Part shown: positions 15,702-25,097 of the stretch, piece by piece
Numbering within the stretch: position 1 is the stretch's first letter
Layout of the letters: each line of letters opens with the position of its first letter
Assembly (NCBI RefSeq): GCF_004138485.1
Contig: NZ_RYEV01000003.1
Span: 558,001 to 622,000 of the forward strand
Direction: 5' to 3'
Source: Peristeroidobacter soli
Lineage (GTDB): Bacteria > Pseudomonadota > Gammaproteobacteria > Steroidobacterales > Steroidobacteraceae
Length of the DNA: 64,000 nt
The notes under the pieces: model-generated
Databases searched by the model: none
Told to the model about the DNA's origin: nothing
Seen by the model: the letters and a program-made list of their open reading frames with translations, nothing else
Program-made: the position numbers and the translations under genes

Positions 15702-17474
15702 GTGCCGCAGAATCCTTTACCCGCACGTTTGAACGGCCCGTGGGTCACGTTGCTCACGCTCGTGCTGGTGGTCGGCATTCTGTACACGGGCAAACAAGTG
15801 TTATTGCCGATGGCGCTGGGGGTGGTGCTGGCCTTCGTGCTCACGCCGCTGGTACGCCAGTTCGACCGCATGCATTTGCCGCGCTTCGCCGGGGTGACGC
15901 TGACCATGGTGCTGGCGCTGAGCGCCGTGAGTGGCATGGGCTATGTGGTGTACGACCAGTTTGCCCAGCTGTCCGGCGAGATCAGTCAATACACCTCATC
16001 CATGCGTCGCAAGGTCGGTGAACTGCGGCTCGGGAACGACGCCGCCATCCGACAGTTCACGCGCACGCTGGATCGTGTCACGGACCAGCTGTACGACGAT
16101 CCCGACCAACGCAAAGCGCAGCCGGTGCGAGTCGTGCCGCCGAAGCCGTCGCCGACGGAGCGGCTGCGCGGGTCGTTTGGCGCCATGTTCGAAACGATCG
16201 CCAGTGCATTCATCGTGGTCGTGCTGGTGGCGTTTCTCCTCGGGCAGCGCGAAGACTTGCGCGATCGTTTCATACGGCTGATCGGCGCCGGCAATGTGAC
16301 GATGACCACGCGGCTCATGAACGAAGCGGCGTATCGGGTCAGTCAGTTCCTGGTGTGGCAGACGCTGATCAATCTCACGTTCGGCGTGCTGGTGGGATTG
16401 GGGCTGTACTGGATCGGGGTTCCGTATGCGGCGTTGTGGGGTGGCATCACGGCACTGCTGCGTTTCGTGCCCTACGTCGGAACGGTGTTGTCTGCGTTGA
16501 TGCCGGCGCTGCTGGCGTTCGCGACGTTTCCTGGCTGGGCTGAGACGGTACAGACCCTGGCGCTGTTCCTGGGGCTGGATTTGATCACTGCCTATTTCGT
16601 CGAACCGGTGGTGTTCGGTTATCGAACCGGTGTTTCGTCGTTTGCGTTGCTGGTGTCGGCGCTGTTCTGGATCTGGGTGTGGGGGCCGGCGGGACTGCTG
16701 CTCGCGACACCGCTGACTGTATGTATCGCCGTGCTGGGGCGGCACGTGCGCTCGTTGCGTTTTCTCGCGGTCATTTTCGCGGATGAGCCGGCGTTGCAAC
16801 CGCATGTTCGTTTCTATCAGCGGTTGCTGGCGCGTGATGAGGACGAAGCCAGCGTGCTGGTGAGTCGCAAACTTCAGGAGGCCGGGCCGATCGGGGTGAT
16901 CGATCAGGTGCTCATGCCCACGATCACACTGGTCCTGAGTCATCGCGAGCAGACCGAAATCACCGAGGACGATGCTGCGTTCGTGCTGGATGTGGTCGCC
17001 GAGACGTTGCAGCAGCTGCCAAGTACGGCGCATGCGATGCTGCCGAGGGCAAGCATCATCGGCTTGACGGTACGCGCGCCGGCAGATGAGTTGATACTTG
17101 CGATGTTACGGACGGCCTATGGTCGTGAGCGCATCACACTCACGTCGCCGGAGCTGACGGCGGAAGAGGCCTTGCGTGCCGCCATTCGTCAGGCGCCCGC
17201 GATGATTTGTATCGCCGCTGCCGCGTCGACTCGCGGATCCGAGTTGCGAAATTATTGTCGCCGCATTCGCAGCGAGCTGCCTGACACGCGCATCGTCGTG
17301 TTACGTCCGCAATTGCCGGAGGAAGAGGCACCGCGCGCGATTGATCGCTTCCGTGAGGCGGGTGCTGACAGCCTGGTGGTTGACGTCAAGGAAGCGGTGG
17401 TCACCATCGATCGGCTGTTGCCGGCGACCGAGGAACTGGCGAGCAAGCCGCGTCCGCTCTCGGCGCACGCTTAG
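15702..17474 (+). CDS. AI-2E family transporter with long cytosolic C-terminal extension
   Basis: This 590-residue protein starts at a GTG (15702). Residues 1-345 form the AI-2E/PerM permease module, with two N-terminal helices, helices around residues 160-180, and the family core WQTLINLTFGVLVGLGLYWIG, ALLRFVPYVGTVL and FWIWVWGPAGLLLATPLTVC. Classic members are 340-400 residues long. About 230 more soluble residues follow, including a stretch (ASIIGLTVRAPADELILAML) reading like a Rossmann-type or B12-binding-like sensor. This suggests transport coupled to a cytosolic regulatory domain. The transported compound is unknown, and AI-2 itself is not implied. Confidence 0.82.
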   Translation: MPQNPLPARLNGPWVTLLTLVLVVGILYTGKQVLLPMALGVVLAFVLTPLVRQFDRMHLPRFAGVTLTMVLALSAVSGMGYVVYDQFAQLSGEISQYTSSMRRKVGELRLGNDAAIRQFTRTLDRVTDQLYDDPDQRKAQPVRVVPPKPSPTERLRGSFGAMFETIASAFIVVVLVAFLLGQREDLRDRFIRLIGAGNVTMTTRLMNEAAYRVSQFLVWQTLINLTFGVLVGLGLYWIGVPYAALWGGITALLRFVPYVGTVLSALMPALLAFATFPGWAETVQTLALFLGLDLITAYFVEPVVFGYRTGVSSFALLVSALFWIWVWGPAGLLLATPLTVCIAVLGRHVRSLRFLAVIFADEPALQPHVRFYQRLLARDEDEASVLVSRKLQEAGPIGVIDQVLMPTITLVLSHREQTEITEDDAAFVLDVVAETLQQLPSTAHAMLPRASIIGLTVRAPADELILAMLRTAYGRERITLTSPELTAEEALRAAIRQAPAMICIAAAASTRGSELRNYCRRIRSELPDTRIVVLRPQLPEEEAPRAIDRFREAGADSLVVDVKEAVVTIDRLLPATEELASKPRPLSAHA

Positions 17475-17478
17475 TCGA

Positions 17479-19467
17479 TCAGCTGCCGTCCTCCGCCAGG
17501 CCGAGCATCGCCGAATCGCTCAAGGGGGCGATTCGCGCCAGCCAGCCATCGACCTTCTGCGGCTCGCCCGTCTCGAGCCAAGAGAACACCACGTTGTGCC
17601 ACAGGATTCGCTGCACGTAGTTGCGGGTCTCGTTATAGGGAATGTTTTCGACCCAGACATCGGGGTCGAGCGATTCCGAAGGCATCCAGCGCGCGGCGGC
17701 GTTCGGACCGGCGTTGTAGCCCGCCAGGGCGACGATGGTTTGACCGCCAAACTTATCCACCAGTCCCCGCAGATTGGCCGCGCCCAGCGGCACGTTGATC
17801 ACAGGGTTGAACAGATCGTCGGGTGAGGGGCGCGGCTTCTTCCACTTGCTGGCTGTGCGACGCGCGGTCTCCGGCAACATTTGTAACAGGCCGCGCGCGC
17901 CAGCCGACGATTGCGCGTCCCGGCGATACAAGCTTTCCTGCCGCATCACGCTGTAGATGAGTTGCGGCGGCAGGCTAGTCAGTTTCGCGGCGGACAAGAC
18001 TTCCGCGTCGTACGGCTGCGGATACAACAGCTCGTAGTCATTGAACACTTTCTGCTGACTCGCAGTGGCGATGGCCTGATCGTAATAGCCCCAGCGCGCG
18101 GCGAGATGAATGGACTGCTTGCGGGCCGAGTCCATCAATTGATCGAAGCCGAATGCCCATTCGCTGTTCGCTTGATTGCGCATGTCGCTCATCAACAGCT
18201 CACGCGCGCGCACCATCGGCGGCAGCTGTTCCATGCGGTTGACCTGCGCCTGATCCAACACCAGCTTTTCCGGATGGGGTGCCACCGGCCGATCGAGCCG
18301 CGCGCCAGCCATGATGGAATAGAAGTTGTCGTCGATCAGCACGGACTCATACAGCTCGCGCGCGAGTTTCGGATCGCCGGTCTTCTCGGCGGCGCGCGCC
18401 GCCCAGTAACGCCAGCGAGCCAACGCGCGCTGTTGATCGGGCATGGCCGCGATGATGTTGCCGACGAGTTTCCAATCGCCTGCCCACAGCGCGGCGCGGG
18501 CGTGCCACTCGCGAGCGACCTCGTCGAAATCTTTCAGCTGCACCCGCTTGAAGTAGTCGAGTGCTTCGGTGCGCCGACTCCAGGCCAGGCCGAGCCCCAA
18601 TGCCAGCGCGTACGGGCTGGCGGTCTCTTCGGTGAGCTTGCGAGCGCGGACAAAATTTTCGTAGCGACGCATGGCGCCGTCGCTGTCGGCGCGAACCAGC
18701 CGCGACCAGCCGGCGAGCTGCGCTTTGGGTTCGACTTCCAGCGCAGGCGACGCGATCAACGCATCGATCTGTTTCTGCGGATTCTCCAGCAGCGCGGCCC
18801 ATCGCAGCAGCGGCGCGGCCCGATCGGGCGGCAAGCCGGTGGCGATTTGTTTCGCGAAGCCCGGATTGTTGTTTTCGAGCGCGCGCCGCACGCGTTGCTC
18901 GACCAGGTCCGGCGTCAGCGCGTTCTGAGCGCGCATCCATGCAAACGCCTGTTCGCAGTCTGGCAGGCTGGTGGGAGTGAGCCACTGACGCGCGACGTCT
19001 AGCGACAAGTCCTGCGTCTGACCCAACGCGATGCGAGCGGTGAAGCTGTGACAGCGCAGTGAATCACTGGCTGAATCATCTTTGTAATACTTCAGGAACG
19101 GCTGCCACTGCTGACGGGCAGCGAGACTCGTCAACCAGGCGCCACGCACGTCGCGCCCGACGGGTTCGCGTTCATAGTAGGAGATGAAGGTCTCGGCGCT
19201 CTGATCGGCGGGGCCGAGGTCATTTGTTGCCACCGACAGGGCTCGTTTGATACGCGCGGCCTGCAGGTACGGATACAAGGGGTAGCTGCGCAGCGCCTCG
19301 CTGTCCTTTTTCCCGTCGCTGGGCTGCGTGCTTGCTTCGGCGTACGCGTCTTTGAAAACGTCGCGGGTGTGCTTGAACGGGTCTTTGGCGGCGAGCGCCG
19401 TGCCGCCAGTCAGCGACAGCGCGGTCAGAGCGAGCAACGACGATTTCATCAGCCGGAATCGATTCAT
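17479..19467 (-). CDS. slt: soluble lytic murein transglycosylase
   Basis: The protein has 662 residues with a signal peptide (LLALTALSLTGGTALA). A long alpha-superhelical U/L domain occupies residues 30-470. The C-terminal lysozyme-like domain has the catalytic Glu in YSVMRQESLYRRDAQSSAGA near residue 506, then GLLQMLPETA and AGYNAGPNAAARW near residue 582. It cleaves peptidoglycan between MurNAc and GlcNAc with 1,6-anhydro product formation, in the periplasm. Size and layout match E. coli Slt70. The divergent mgtC-like gene starts 114 bp away. Confidence 0.92.
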   Translation of the reverse strand: MNRFRLMKSSLLALTALSLTGGTALAAKDPFKHTRDVFKDAYAEASTQPSDGKKDSEALRSYPLYPYLQAARIKRALSVATNDLGPADQSAETFISYYEREPVGRDVRGAWLTSLAARQQWQPFLKYYKDDSASDSLRCHSFTARIALGQTQDLSLDVARQWLTPTSLPDCEQAFAWMRAQNALTPDLVEQRVRRALENNNPGFAKQIATGLPPDRAAPLLRWAALLENPQKQIDALIASPALEVEPKAQLAGWSRLVRADSDGAMRRYENFVRARKLTEETASPYALALGLGLAWSRRTEALDYFKRVQLKDFDEVAREWHARAALWAGDWKLVGNIIAAMPDQQRALARWRYWAARAAEKTGDPKLARELYESVLIDDNFYSIMAGARLDRPVAPHPEKLVLDQAQVNRMEQLPPMVRARELLMSDMRNQANSEWAFGFDQLMDSARKQSIHLAARWGYYDQAIATASQQKVFNDYELLYPQPYDAEVLSAAKLTSLPPQLIYSVMRQESLYRRDAQSSAGARGLLQMLPETARRTASKWKKPRPSPDDLFNPVINVPLGAANLRGLVDKFGGQTIVALAGYNAGPNAAARWMPSESLDPDVWVENIPYNETRNYVQRILWHNVVFSWLETGEPQKVDGWLARIAPLSDSAMLGLAEDGS

Positions 19468-19581
19468 GGCGTCAGATTAATGGCAAATGCCGCGCCTGAC
19501 CATTGCGGGAGCTGGCGCGGCGGAGCGACGGAGCACACCGCATCAGAGGAACCCTACGGCCGGGCGCAACGTTCCGGCCGC

Positions 19582-20094
19582 ATGGACTGGTATGTCGCAT
19601 TGGGCGGTCACCACACCACGCTGCCGCCGCTGGAAACCACGCTGCGCGTGCTGGCAGCGGTGGTGGTCGGTGCCCTGATCGGGCTGGATCGCGAGCTGCG
19701 TAACAAGCCGGCCGGTCTGCGCACCCATATTTTGATATCGCTGGCGGCCGCTTTGTTCACTGTGATCGCCTTCGAAATCCATATTCAGTTCGCCGGCGGC
19801 GACAGCTCCAAGACGGCCGATCCGGTTCGTATCATCAACGCAGTGACCGCCGGGGTCGCGTTTCTGGCCGCGGGCGCGATCATCCAGAGTCGCGGCAATG
19901 TGCATGGCCTGACAACGGGCGCCAGCATGTGGCTGGCGGGCGCGCTCGGCACGTCATGCGGAGCGGGTTACTACTTCGTCGCCCTGGTCGGCATCGTGCT
20001 GGCGCTCACGGTGCTGGTGGCGGTGTCGAAGCTGGAACGGTGGATGAACACCAAACCCGATTCGGAGCAGCGGGATAAGGATGTCCCTAGTTGA
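19582..20094 (+). CDS. MgtC/SapB family membrane protein
   Basis: The protein has 170 residues from the ATG at 19582. The N-terminal MgtC motif VGALIGLDRELRNKPAGLRTHI lies near residues 28-49, followed by four to five helices with NAVTAGVAFLAAGAII and GLTTGASMWLAGALGTSCGAGYY. It lacks the long C-terminal ACT-like domain of Salmonella MgtC. The short SapB-type members are poorly characterised. A role in magnesium or membrane-potential homeostasis is inferred from family only. Confidence 0.87.
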   Translation: MDWYVALGGHHTTLPPLETTLRVLAAVVVGALIGLDRELRNKPAGLRTHILISLAAALFTVIAFEIHIQFAGGDSSKTADPVRIINAVTAGVAFLAAGAIIQSRGNVHGLTTGASMWLAGALGTSCGAGYYFVALVGIVLALTVLVAVSKLERWMNTKPDSEQRDKDVPS

Positions 20095-20124
20095 GACGGG
20101 GCCGCTCGTGTAACGTGCGCGCCC

Positions 20125-20667
20125 GTGAACGCCGCTGTTACCTCCGAGCCGCCGCGATACATCGACTGGTACGAGTCGCCGGTCGGGCCGCTGATTGCCA
20201 GTGCAACCGACAGCGCGCTGTGTAGCCTGTCGTTCTGCGATGCCGAGCGACTGGAAGAGCGGCTGCAGGAACTGCGGCACCAGTACGGGGCGCCGGTTCG
20301 AGGTGGCGACAGCGCGGTGCTGAGCGATCTAAGAGTGCAGCTCGCGGAATATTTCGCGGGTCGGCGCCGGGATTTCGAGCTGCCGCTGAGCGCAGCCGGC
20401 ACGCCGTTCCAGGAGCGGGTGTGGGCGGCCCTTTGCGAGATTCCCCATGGCGAGACCTGGTCGTATCTGCAGCTGGCCGTGCGTATCGGTGACGCGCTGG
20501 CGACCCGCGCGGTCGGGTATGCGAATGGCGCGAATCCCATCGCCATCGTCATTCCCTGCCATCGGGTCATCAACGCCGATGGCGGCGAGGGGGGCTACGG
20601 CGGCGGGCTGTGGCGCAAACGAATTCTGCTGGATCTGGAACGGGGTCAGGGCTGTTTAGCGCTGTGA
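20125..20667 (+). CDS. ogt: methylated-DNA--protein-cysteine S-methyltransferase
   Basis: This 180-residue protein starts at a GTG. The C-terminal domain contains the acceptor IPCHRVI near residue 146 and the wing motif GGLWRKRILLDLE. The helix-turn-helix FQERVWAALCEIPHGETWSY lies near residue 96. The N-terminal ribonuclease-like half is present, as in Ogt/AdaB. It repairs O6-alkylguanine by irreversible transfer of the alkyl group to the active Cys. It follows the MgtC-like gene at 30 bp and may be co-transcribed. Confidence 0.92.
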   Translation: MNAAVTSEPPRYIDWYESPVGPLIASATDSALCSLSFCDAERLEERLQELRHQYGAPVRGGDSAVLSDLRVQLAEYFAGRRRDFELPLSAAGTPFQERVWAALCEIPHGETWSYLQLAVRIGDALATRAVGYANGANPIAIVIPCHRVINADGGEGGYGGGLWRKRILLDLERGQGCLAL

Positions 20668-20796
20668 CGGGGTTGTGAGCGCCGGTTCAGCCGCCATATA
20701 GGCGTTCAGGATGAACATTTGGTAACACGTCGCGCCGGAACTCGCACCGGGACGATGCGACTAATCAGTAAGCTGATGCGGACGAGGTAGTAAAGC

Positions 20797-21399
20797 ATGT
20801 CCTTCAAGCCTGCCAATACATCATTGTGGTCGAAGGCGGCGGCGGCGCTGGCGCTGACGGCCGCGCTGTTCGCGGCCGGTTGTGCCACCACCTCCGGCCC
20901 CAAGACCCGGATCGACTACGACAAATCGGCCGACTTTTCGGTGTATCGGACTTACGGATTCCCGAAGGAAACCGGCACCGATCGCGGCGGTTATTCGACG
21001 CTGGTGACCAGCTACCTGAAGAGCGCCATGTCGTCGCAGATGGAAGCCCGCGGTTACAAATACAGCGAGGATCATCCGGACCTGCTGGTGAACTTCTACA
21101 TGAACACCCGCGAGCGCACCGAGATCCGCCCGGACGCCCGCGCGTCGGTGGGCTATGGCTATTACGGCTATCGCTACGGCCTGTACAACGCCTGGCCGAT
21201 GTATGACGAAGACCGCACGGTCACGTACAAGGTCGGCACGTTGAACCTCGACATCGTCGATGCCGAGAAAAAGCAGTTGGTGTGGGAAGGCGTGGCCGAA
21301 GGCCGCGTCAGCGAAGAAGAGCTGCAGAATCCCAAGGTCGCCATCAATGGCGTCGTGACCGAGCTGATGCGTCAGTATCCCGGCCGGCCGAACATGTAA
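20797..21399 (+). CDS. DUF4136 lipoprotein
   Basis: The protein has 200 residues with a signal ending in a lipobox (AALFAAGC, Cys about 28). The DUF4136 pattern follows: DYDKSADFSVYRTYGF near residue 42, SAMSSQMEARGYKYSEDHPDLLVNFY near residue 77, a Tyr/Gly-rich loop (GYGYYGYRYGLY) near residue 125, then YKVGTLNLDIVDAEKKQLVWEG. Members are periplasmic or outer-membrane lipoproteins of unknown function. Confidence 0.85.
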   Translation: MSFKPANTSLWSKAAAALALTAALFAAGCATTSGPKTRIDYDKSADFSVYRTYGFPKETGTDRGGYSTLVTSYLKSAMSSQMEARGYKYSEDHPDLLVNFYMNTRERTEIRPDARASVGYGYYGYRYGLYNAWPMYDEDRTVTYKVGTLNLDIVDAEKKQLVWEGVAEGRVSEEELQNPKVAINGVVTELMRQYPGRPNM

Positions 21400-21457
21400 C
21401 CTGTCCTTTCCAGCCGACCGTCAGCTCGTGCTGTCGGTCGGCGCGTCCGCGCCGCCG

Positions 21458-21736
21458 TTATCTGATGTGCCCGCTGAGCATCGAGTCCATCTGCTCGGCG
21501 CTGAGCTCGATCTCGATTTCGATGGTGTCGTCGTCGAGTGCCGGGTCCGGCATCGGATCGGCCGGCGACAGCACCGCGCCGTCGTTGTTGGCGGCCGGCA
21601 GCGGCTTGAGCAGGGGATCGAACTCGCAGATGTCGTCGACTTCGATTTCGGTGCTGGGGGAGAGCGGGGCGACGGAGGAGGGATCCGTCAGCTCCTGGGC
21701 GGTGAGATCGATGGAGATCTCGGCGATCGGATTCAT
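21458..21736 (-). CDS. small acidic hypothetical protein
   Basis: This 92-residue, strongly acidic protein has a good ribosome site (GAGGG, 8 nt upstream of the ATG at 21734-21736). There is no signal or membrane segment. Two short stretches repeat a pattern: ISIDLTAQEL near the N-terminus and IEIELSAEQM near the C-terminus, separated by an Asp/Pro-rich linker. The convergent DUF4136 gene ends 58 bp away. I do not recognise a family. The ribosome site and bias against Lys/Arg argue that it is translated. Confidence 0.5.
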   Translation of the reverse strand: MNPIAEISIDLTAQELTDPSSVAPLSPSTEIEVDDICEFDPLLKPLPAANNDGAVLSPADPMPDPALDDDTIEIEIELSAEQMDSMLSGHIR

Positions 21737-21925
21737 GAATTCACGCCCTCATTCGACTTCGACGCCCTGAATGCTGCCAGAGCCGCGCGGGTCGAGCCTG
21801 CAACGCAGTTCACACACGGGAGTCGCGAGGATCATGAAATCCGGCGACTTACCGTAATCCCGCGATTATGACCGTCGCCTGTGACCGTTCTGGAACCATT
21901 CCAGGGCGTCGTTCATTGGGCCGCG

Positions 21926-23764
21926 ATGACAACGATTCCCATGCCCGACCCGCACGCGATCGCTGTCATGCTCCTGACCCTGGTCGCGCTCTATCTGTTC
22001 TCGCGCGACTCTCTGCCCATCGAAACTTCCAGCCTGCTGGTGGTGGCGGCCCTCGCCATCGGCTTCAGCGTGTTTCCGTATCGGCCGCCGGAGGGTGGCG
22101 AGCTGGATCCCATCCGATTCTTCGCGGGCTTCGGCAACGAGGCGCTGATTGCGATTTGCGCCCTGGTGATGGCAAGTCAGGGGCTGGTCGCCACCGGAGC
22201 GCTGGCACCGATCGGGCGCGTCGTGCATCGGGTGTGGCAGATCAGTCCGATCCTGGCCATGGGGGTCGTGATCCTGGTGACGGCGGTCGTCAGCGCGTTC
22301 ATGAACAACACGCCCCAGGTCGTGTTGATGATCCCGATCCTCACGGCCGTGGCCATGCGCTCGGGCATGTCGCCGTCGAAGCTGCTCATGCCCATGACGT
22401 TCGCGTCGCAGATCGGCGGGATGGGGACGCCGATCGGCACGTCGCTGAACCTGCTGGTGATCGGCAGCGCGGCCAGTCTCGGCGTCGAGCGATTCCATAT
22501 GTTCGACTTCATTGCGCCGGCGTCCCTGGCGGCGATTCCCGGATTGCTGTTCCTGTGGCTGGTCGCGCCGCGACTGCTGCCTGACAAGCAGCCGGCATTC
22601 GTGAATGCCTCGCCGCGCATTTTCGATGCGCAGCTGCATATCACCGAGACCAGCCCGGTCGCGGGCAAGACACTGGCGGATGCGAAGAAGCTCACGCAGG
22701 GCGAAATGGCCGTCGTGTCGGTGCGGCGCTCGGCGGATCTGGTGATTACGCCGTTGCCGGATGTGATCTTGCGGCCCGGTGACCAATTGTCGGTGCGCGA
22801 TACGTCGGAACAGCTGATGGAATATTCGCGCGTTCTCGGTGCGACGCTGTTTTCCGGCGATGTGCGCGTCGACGCGGAACATCCGATCACAGCGCCGGAT
22901 CAGCAGACGGCCGAGTTGGTGCTGACACCGGCTTCACCGTTGCGAGATCGCACGCTGGCCCAGGCCAACTTCGATTGGCATTACCAACTGATCCCGCTGG
23001 CGGTTCATCGGCCCGGTGAAGAGCAGGCGCTGAGTCCGGCGACGCCGCTGCGAGATGTGCGGCTGGGCGTCGGCGACGTGTTGCTGGTGCAGGGACCGGC
23101 GGAACAGATCGAAGCGCTCAAACAACGCAGCGAAATGCTGGTGCTCGACGCCACGAGCAATGTGCCGCTGACCGCCAAGGCGCCGCTGGCGCTGGGCATC
23201 ATGGCGGGCATCGTCCTGATCGCGTCGTTGCGAATCGCACCGGTCGCCATCGCCGCGATTTGCGGCGTGCTGGTGATGGTGACGACGGGATGTTTGAAGT
23301 GGCGTCATGCGACGCGGGCCCTGGACTCGTCGATGATTCTGTTGACGGTGGCGAGTCTGGCGTTGAGTCTGGCGCTGGTGACGACCGGCGGTGCTGCCTT
23401 CATCGCGCAAGTCGGTGCCGTGCTGGCGAAGTCCATGCCGCCGCTGGCCGTGTTGAGTGCGACGATGCTGTTCATGGCGATCATGAGCAGCGTGATTTCC
23501 AACAGCGCCGCGGCGGTCATCGGCACGCCGATCGCGATCGAGTTGGCGCGTCAGCTGGGTCTGGCGCCCGAGCCGTTCGTGCTGGCGGTGATGTTCGGCG
23601 TGAACATGGGCTTCGCGACGCCCATGGCCGATAACTGCAACTTGCTGGTCTATAGCGCGGGTGGCTATTCCTTCGGGGATTTCCTGCGTGTCGGTCTGCC
23701 GCTGACCTTGATCATGTGGCTGGCACTGACCTGGGTCCTGCCGCATTTCTACCCATTGGGGTGA
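21926..23764 (+). CDS. SLC13/DASS-type anion permease with two TrkA-C domains
   Basis: The protein has 612 residues from the ATG at 21926. The N-terminal half has helices and the conserved NNTPQVVLMIPILTAVA segment, then SQIGGMGTPIGTSLNLLVIG near residue 168. Two RCK/TrkA-C regulatory domains occupy residues 230-410 (for example VISVRRSADLVITPLPDVIL-like and GVGDVLLVQGPAEQIEAL). A second membrane half carries SSVISNSAAAVIGTPIAIELA and FATPMADNCNLLVYSAGGY. This CitMHS/ArsB-like layout is typical of sodium-coupled dicarboxylate or sulfate importers. The substrate is not predictable. A GTG at 21881 is an alternative start. Confidence 0.83.
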   Translation: MTTIPMPDPHAIAVMLLTLVALYLFSRDSLPIETSSLLVVAALAIGFSVFPYRPPEGGELDPIRFFAGFGNEALIAICALVMASQGLVATGALAPIGRVVHRVWQISPILAMGVVILVTAVVSAFMNNTPQVVLMIPILTAVAMRSGMSPSKLLMPMTFASQIGGMGTPIGTSLNLLVIGSAASLGVERFHMFDFIAPASLAAIPGLLFLWLVAPRLLPDKQPAFVNASPRIFDAQLHITETSPVAGKTLADAKKLTQGEMAVVSVRRSADLVITPLPDVILRPGDQLSVRDTSEQLMEYSRVLGATLFSGDVRVDAEHPITAPDQQTAELVLTPASPLRDRTLAQANFDWHYQLIPLAVHRPGEEQALSPATPLRDVRLGVGDVLLVQGPAEQIEALKQRSEMLVLDATSNVPLTAKAPLALGIMAGIVLIASLRIAPVAIAAICGVLVMVTTGCLKWRHATRALDSSMILLTVASLALSLALVTTGGAAFIAQVGAVLAKSMPPLAVLSATMLFMAIMSSVISNSAAAVIGTPIAIELARQLGLAPEPFVLAVMFGVNMGFATPMADNCNLLVYSAGGYSFGDFLRVGLPLTLIMWLALTWVLPHFYPLG

Positions 23765-23848
23765 TCCCACGCAGCTGCGCAGGATCGGGCAAGAATCCGC
23801 CAGCTTCGCCTAACGCTCAGCTAAGTCTGCCGGGGCAAGATAGCTGCC

Positions 23849-24946
23849 ATGCGCCTCATTGGTTGGGTGTTGTTATTGGGAGTTGTCGCTATGAGCGCGG
23901 CCTACGGCAATCGACCTGCTTCTTCCTCGAGTCAGTTTCGCGACGGTCAATTTCACAATGTCACGACGCCCAAACAGCCGGGCGGCTGGCAGATCGTGAA
24001 GTTGTGGTGGCAGTTCATGTTCAAGGACGCGAGCCGGACCGTGCCGCCCGAGGCGCTGCCCGTGACGCCGCTGACGCGGGAGCACTTGGATCAGGCGCCG
24101 GATGGCTCGATCTATCGGCTCGGGCATTCGACCGTGCTGCTGAAATTGAACGGCAAATTCTGGCTGACCGATCCGGTGTTCTCCGAGCGCGCCTCGCCGG
24201 TGCAATGGGCCGGGCCGAAACGTTTCCTGCCGACACCGATCTCGTTCGAGGAGTTGCCGCCGCTGGCCGCGGTGATTCTGTCGCACGATCACTTCGATCA
24301 TCTCGATCGCGACACGGTGCTGAAGCTGCAGGCCAAGACGAATAAGTTTCTGACGCCGCTCGGTGTCGCCGATCATCTGATCGAGTGGGGCATTCCCGCC
24401 GGCAAGACGCATCAGCTGGATTGGTGGCAGACGATCGAGGTGGACGGGATTCAGTTCACCGCCACGCCGGCCCAGCATTTTTCCGGGCGCAGCATGTTTA
24501 CCAAGAATCCGACGTTGTGGGCGTCGTGGTCCATCTACACCGGTACGCATCGCATCTTCTTCAGCGGCGACACGGGTTATTTCGACGGCTTCGCCGAGAT
24601 CGGCCGGCGTCACGGGCCGTTCGATCTGACCTTGCTGGAAGCGGGCGCGTACGACAAGCAATGGGAGGGCGTGCACATGCTGCCCGAGCAGGTCATGCAG
24701 GCGCATAAGGATTTGCAGGGCGACTGGTTGCTGCCGATTCACAACGCCACGTTCGACCTGGCGTTCCATGCGTGGGACGAGCCGATGGAAAAGATGTTGG
24801 CGCTGTCGGCGCAGCACGGTGTTCGTCTCACCATGCCGCGTATCGGAGAGCCGGTCCGCCTGGATCATTACCAGTCGGCCCAAGCGTGGTGGCGTTTGAA
24901 GCCGCAACGTCGGCCCAGCAACGTGCCCGCAACAGCGACTTCATAG
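23849..24946 (+). CDS. exported metallo-beta-lactamase-fold hydrolase
   Basis: The protein has 365 residues with an N-terminal hydrophobic signal (LLLGVVAMSAAYG). Metal-site motifs are LSHDHFDHLD (HxHxDH) near residue 149, HF near residue 212, FFSGDTGYF near residue 235, and LPIHNATFDLAFHAW near residue 292. The HSTVLLKLNGKFWLTDPVFSERASP opening is shared with the UlaG/NAPE-PLD-like branch. It is probably a phosphodiesterase or lactonase in the periplasm. The actual substrate is unknown. Confidence 0.85.
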   Translation: MRLIGWVLLLGVVAMSAAYGNRPASSSSQFRDGQFHNVTTPKQPGGWQIVKLWWQFMFKDASRTVPPEALPVTPLTREHLDQAPDGSIYRLGHSTVLLKLNGKFWLTDPVFSERASPVQWAGPKRFLPTPISFEELPPLAAVILSHDHFDHLDRDTVLKLQAKTNKFLTPLGVADHLIEWGIPAGKTHQLDWWQTIEVDGIQFTATPAQHFSGRSMFTKNPTLWASWSIYTGTHRIFFSGDTGYFDGFAEIGRRHGPFDLTLLEAGAYDKQWEGVHMLPEQVMQAHKDLQGDWLLPIHNATFDLAFHAWDEPMEKMLALSAQHGVRLTMPRIGEPVRLDHYQSAQAWWRLKPQRRPSNVPATATS

Positions 24947-25097
24947 CCGACCTCGACCAGCGGGCCTTCGGCCCGCTGCCGCGATTGCAGCTTCGATCCT
25001 GCCGCATCGTGTGAACCCGGCGACGGCGCGCTGCCTCTAAAACCGGCGGGCACCGTCAGGGTTTGCGGCTAGACTGCGCGCTTCCTGACACTCGGGG

